Shown: positions 43,972 to 44,154 of the stretch, piece after piece
Layout of the letters: each line of letters opens with the position of its first letter
Numbering within the stretch: the first letter of the stretch is position 1
IMG/VR virus record: IMGVR_UViG_3300007735_000738
Location: 1-44,154 of that record
DNA: 44,154 bases
Direction: 5' to 3' (one strand)
Source of the DNA: a virus
The notes under the pieces: generated by a model
The model's input: only the letters and a program-made list of their open reading frames with translations
What the model was told of the DNA's origin: nothing
The model's database searches: none
Made by a program: the position numbers and the translations under genes

Positions 43972-44154
43972 ATGCAAGTTAACAAACCGCATCGCATTCA
44001 AAAAGGCGAACCCGGATACGGACGTAAGAAGTTTAAAGTTCTTGCTTCTGAAAACGGGAAGACCAAATCTGTTATGTTCGGCGATCCGAACATGACTATT
44101 AAGAAAAACATTCCCGCTCGTAGAAAATCATTTCGCGCTCGCCACGGTTGCGAT
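43972..44154 (+). CDS. Conserved small basic phage protein, 3' end outside the window
   Basis: ATG 43972 begins MQVNKPHRIQKGEPGYGRKK and the frame is open to the window edge, with VMFGDPNMTIKKN and RRKSFRARHGCD. The string FGDPNMxI...RRKSFRARHxCD is one I recall from many short phage proteins encoded after the portal gene; function unknown. The ribosome binding site is weak. At least 61 residues are visible. Confidence 0.82.
   Translation, partial: MQVNKPHRIQKGEPGYGRKKFKVLASENGKTKSVMFGDPNMTIKKNIPARRKSFRARHGCD

Overview
This window is part of a tailed double-stranded DNA phage genome (Caudoviricetes), most likely a temperate virus with a podovirus-type head module. It runs from the middle of a giant virion-associated gene at the left edge to just past the portal gene at the right edge. 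The main evidence is a large terminase subunit, a long portal protein, a family A DNA polymerase, a primase-helicase, a RuvC-like resolvase, a tyrosine integrase, and dense clusters of very small genes with 1-8 base overlaps. Capsid, tail and endolysin genes are not in the window. The integrase has the NGLR and CGNS active-site variants that I associate with Verrucomicrobiota and related phyla, so a host from that group is a reasonable but unproven inference.

Layout. (1) 1-7194, rightward: the 3' part of a giant polyvalent virion protein, a 26-residue membrane peptide and a zinc-ribbon protein. (2) 7145-21936, leftward: more than 35 accessory genes. From their promoter end (21936) to their distal end these are small conserved phage proteins, a MoxR AAA+ ATPase with a VWA metallopeptidase and a DUF3150 protein, HNH and PD-(D/E)XK nuclease-like proteins, a small zincin, several membrane micro-proteins, an endonuclease VII-like gene, and a block with an FkbM methyltransferase, a glycosyltransferase, a dCMP deaminase and a lipoprotein. 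(3) 22024-22533, rightward: an HTH protein that may be the small terminase. (4) 22584-23287, leftward: two small genes. (5) 23288-25130: about 1.8 kb with almost no genes, holding paired palindromes, a strong isolated rightward promoter with one 48-residue gene, and an array of CCCCTACCC repeats around a perfect 25-bp inverted repeat and a TATATATATATG tract. I read this as the replication origin. (6) 25131-26849, leftward: five small charged genes, three of which share a motif. (7) 26881-39029, leftward: a pseudoknot-capable intrinsic terminator, then (read against transcription) primase-helicase, Nmad1-like protein, DNA polymerase, a putative ssDNA-binding protein, an SNF2 helicase fused to a DUF2800 nuclease, four tandem paralogues that start with MSD, a terminator, RuvC and integrase. 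(8) 39095-44154, rightward: large terminase, glycosyltransferase-like protein, portal and the start of a small conserved protein.

How it fits together. The leftward right-hand block supplies integration, recombination and replication and ends at the structured terminator beside the iteron origin. The leftward left-hand block looks like host takeover and accessory functions. Packaging and virion genes are rightward and lie at both edges, as expected if the genome is circular or circularly permuted.

The most interesting items are the iteron origin, the pseudoknot terminator, the phage MoxR-VWA-DUF3150 set, the helicase-nuclease fusion with its own internal translation start, and the two families of tandem small paralogues. 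No tRNA, CRISPR array or insertion sequence could be supported.
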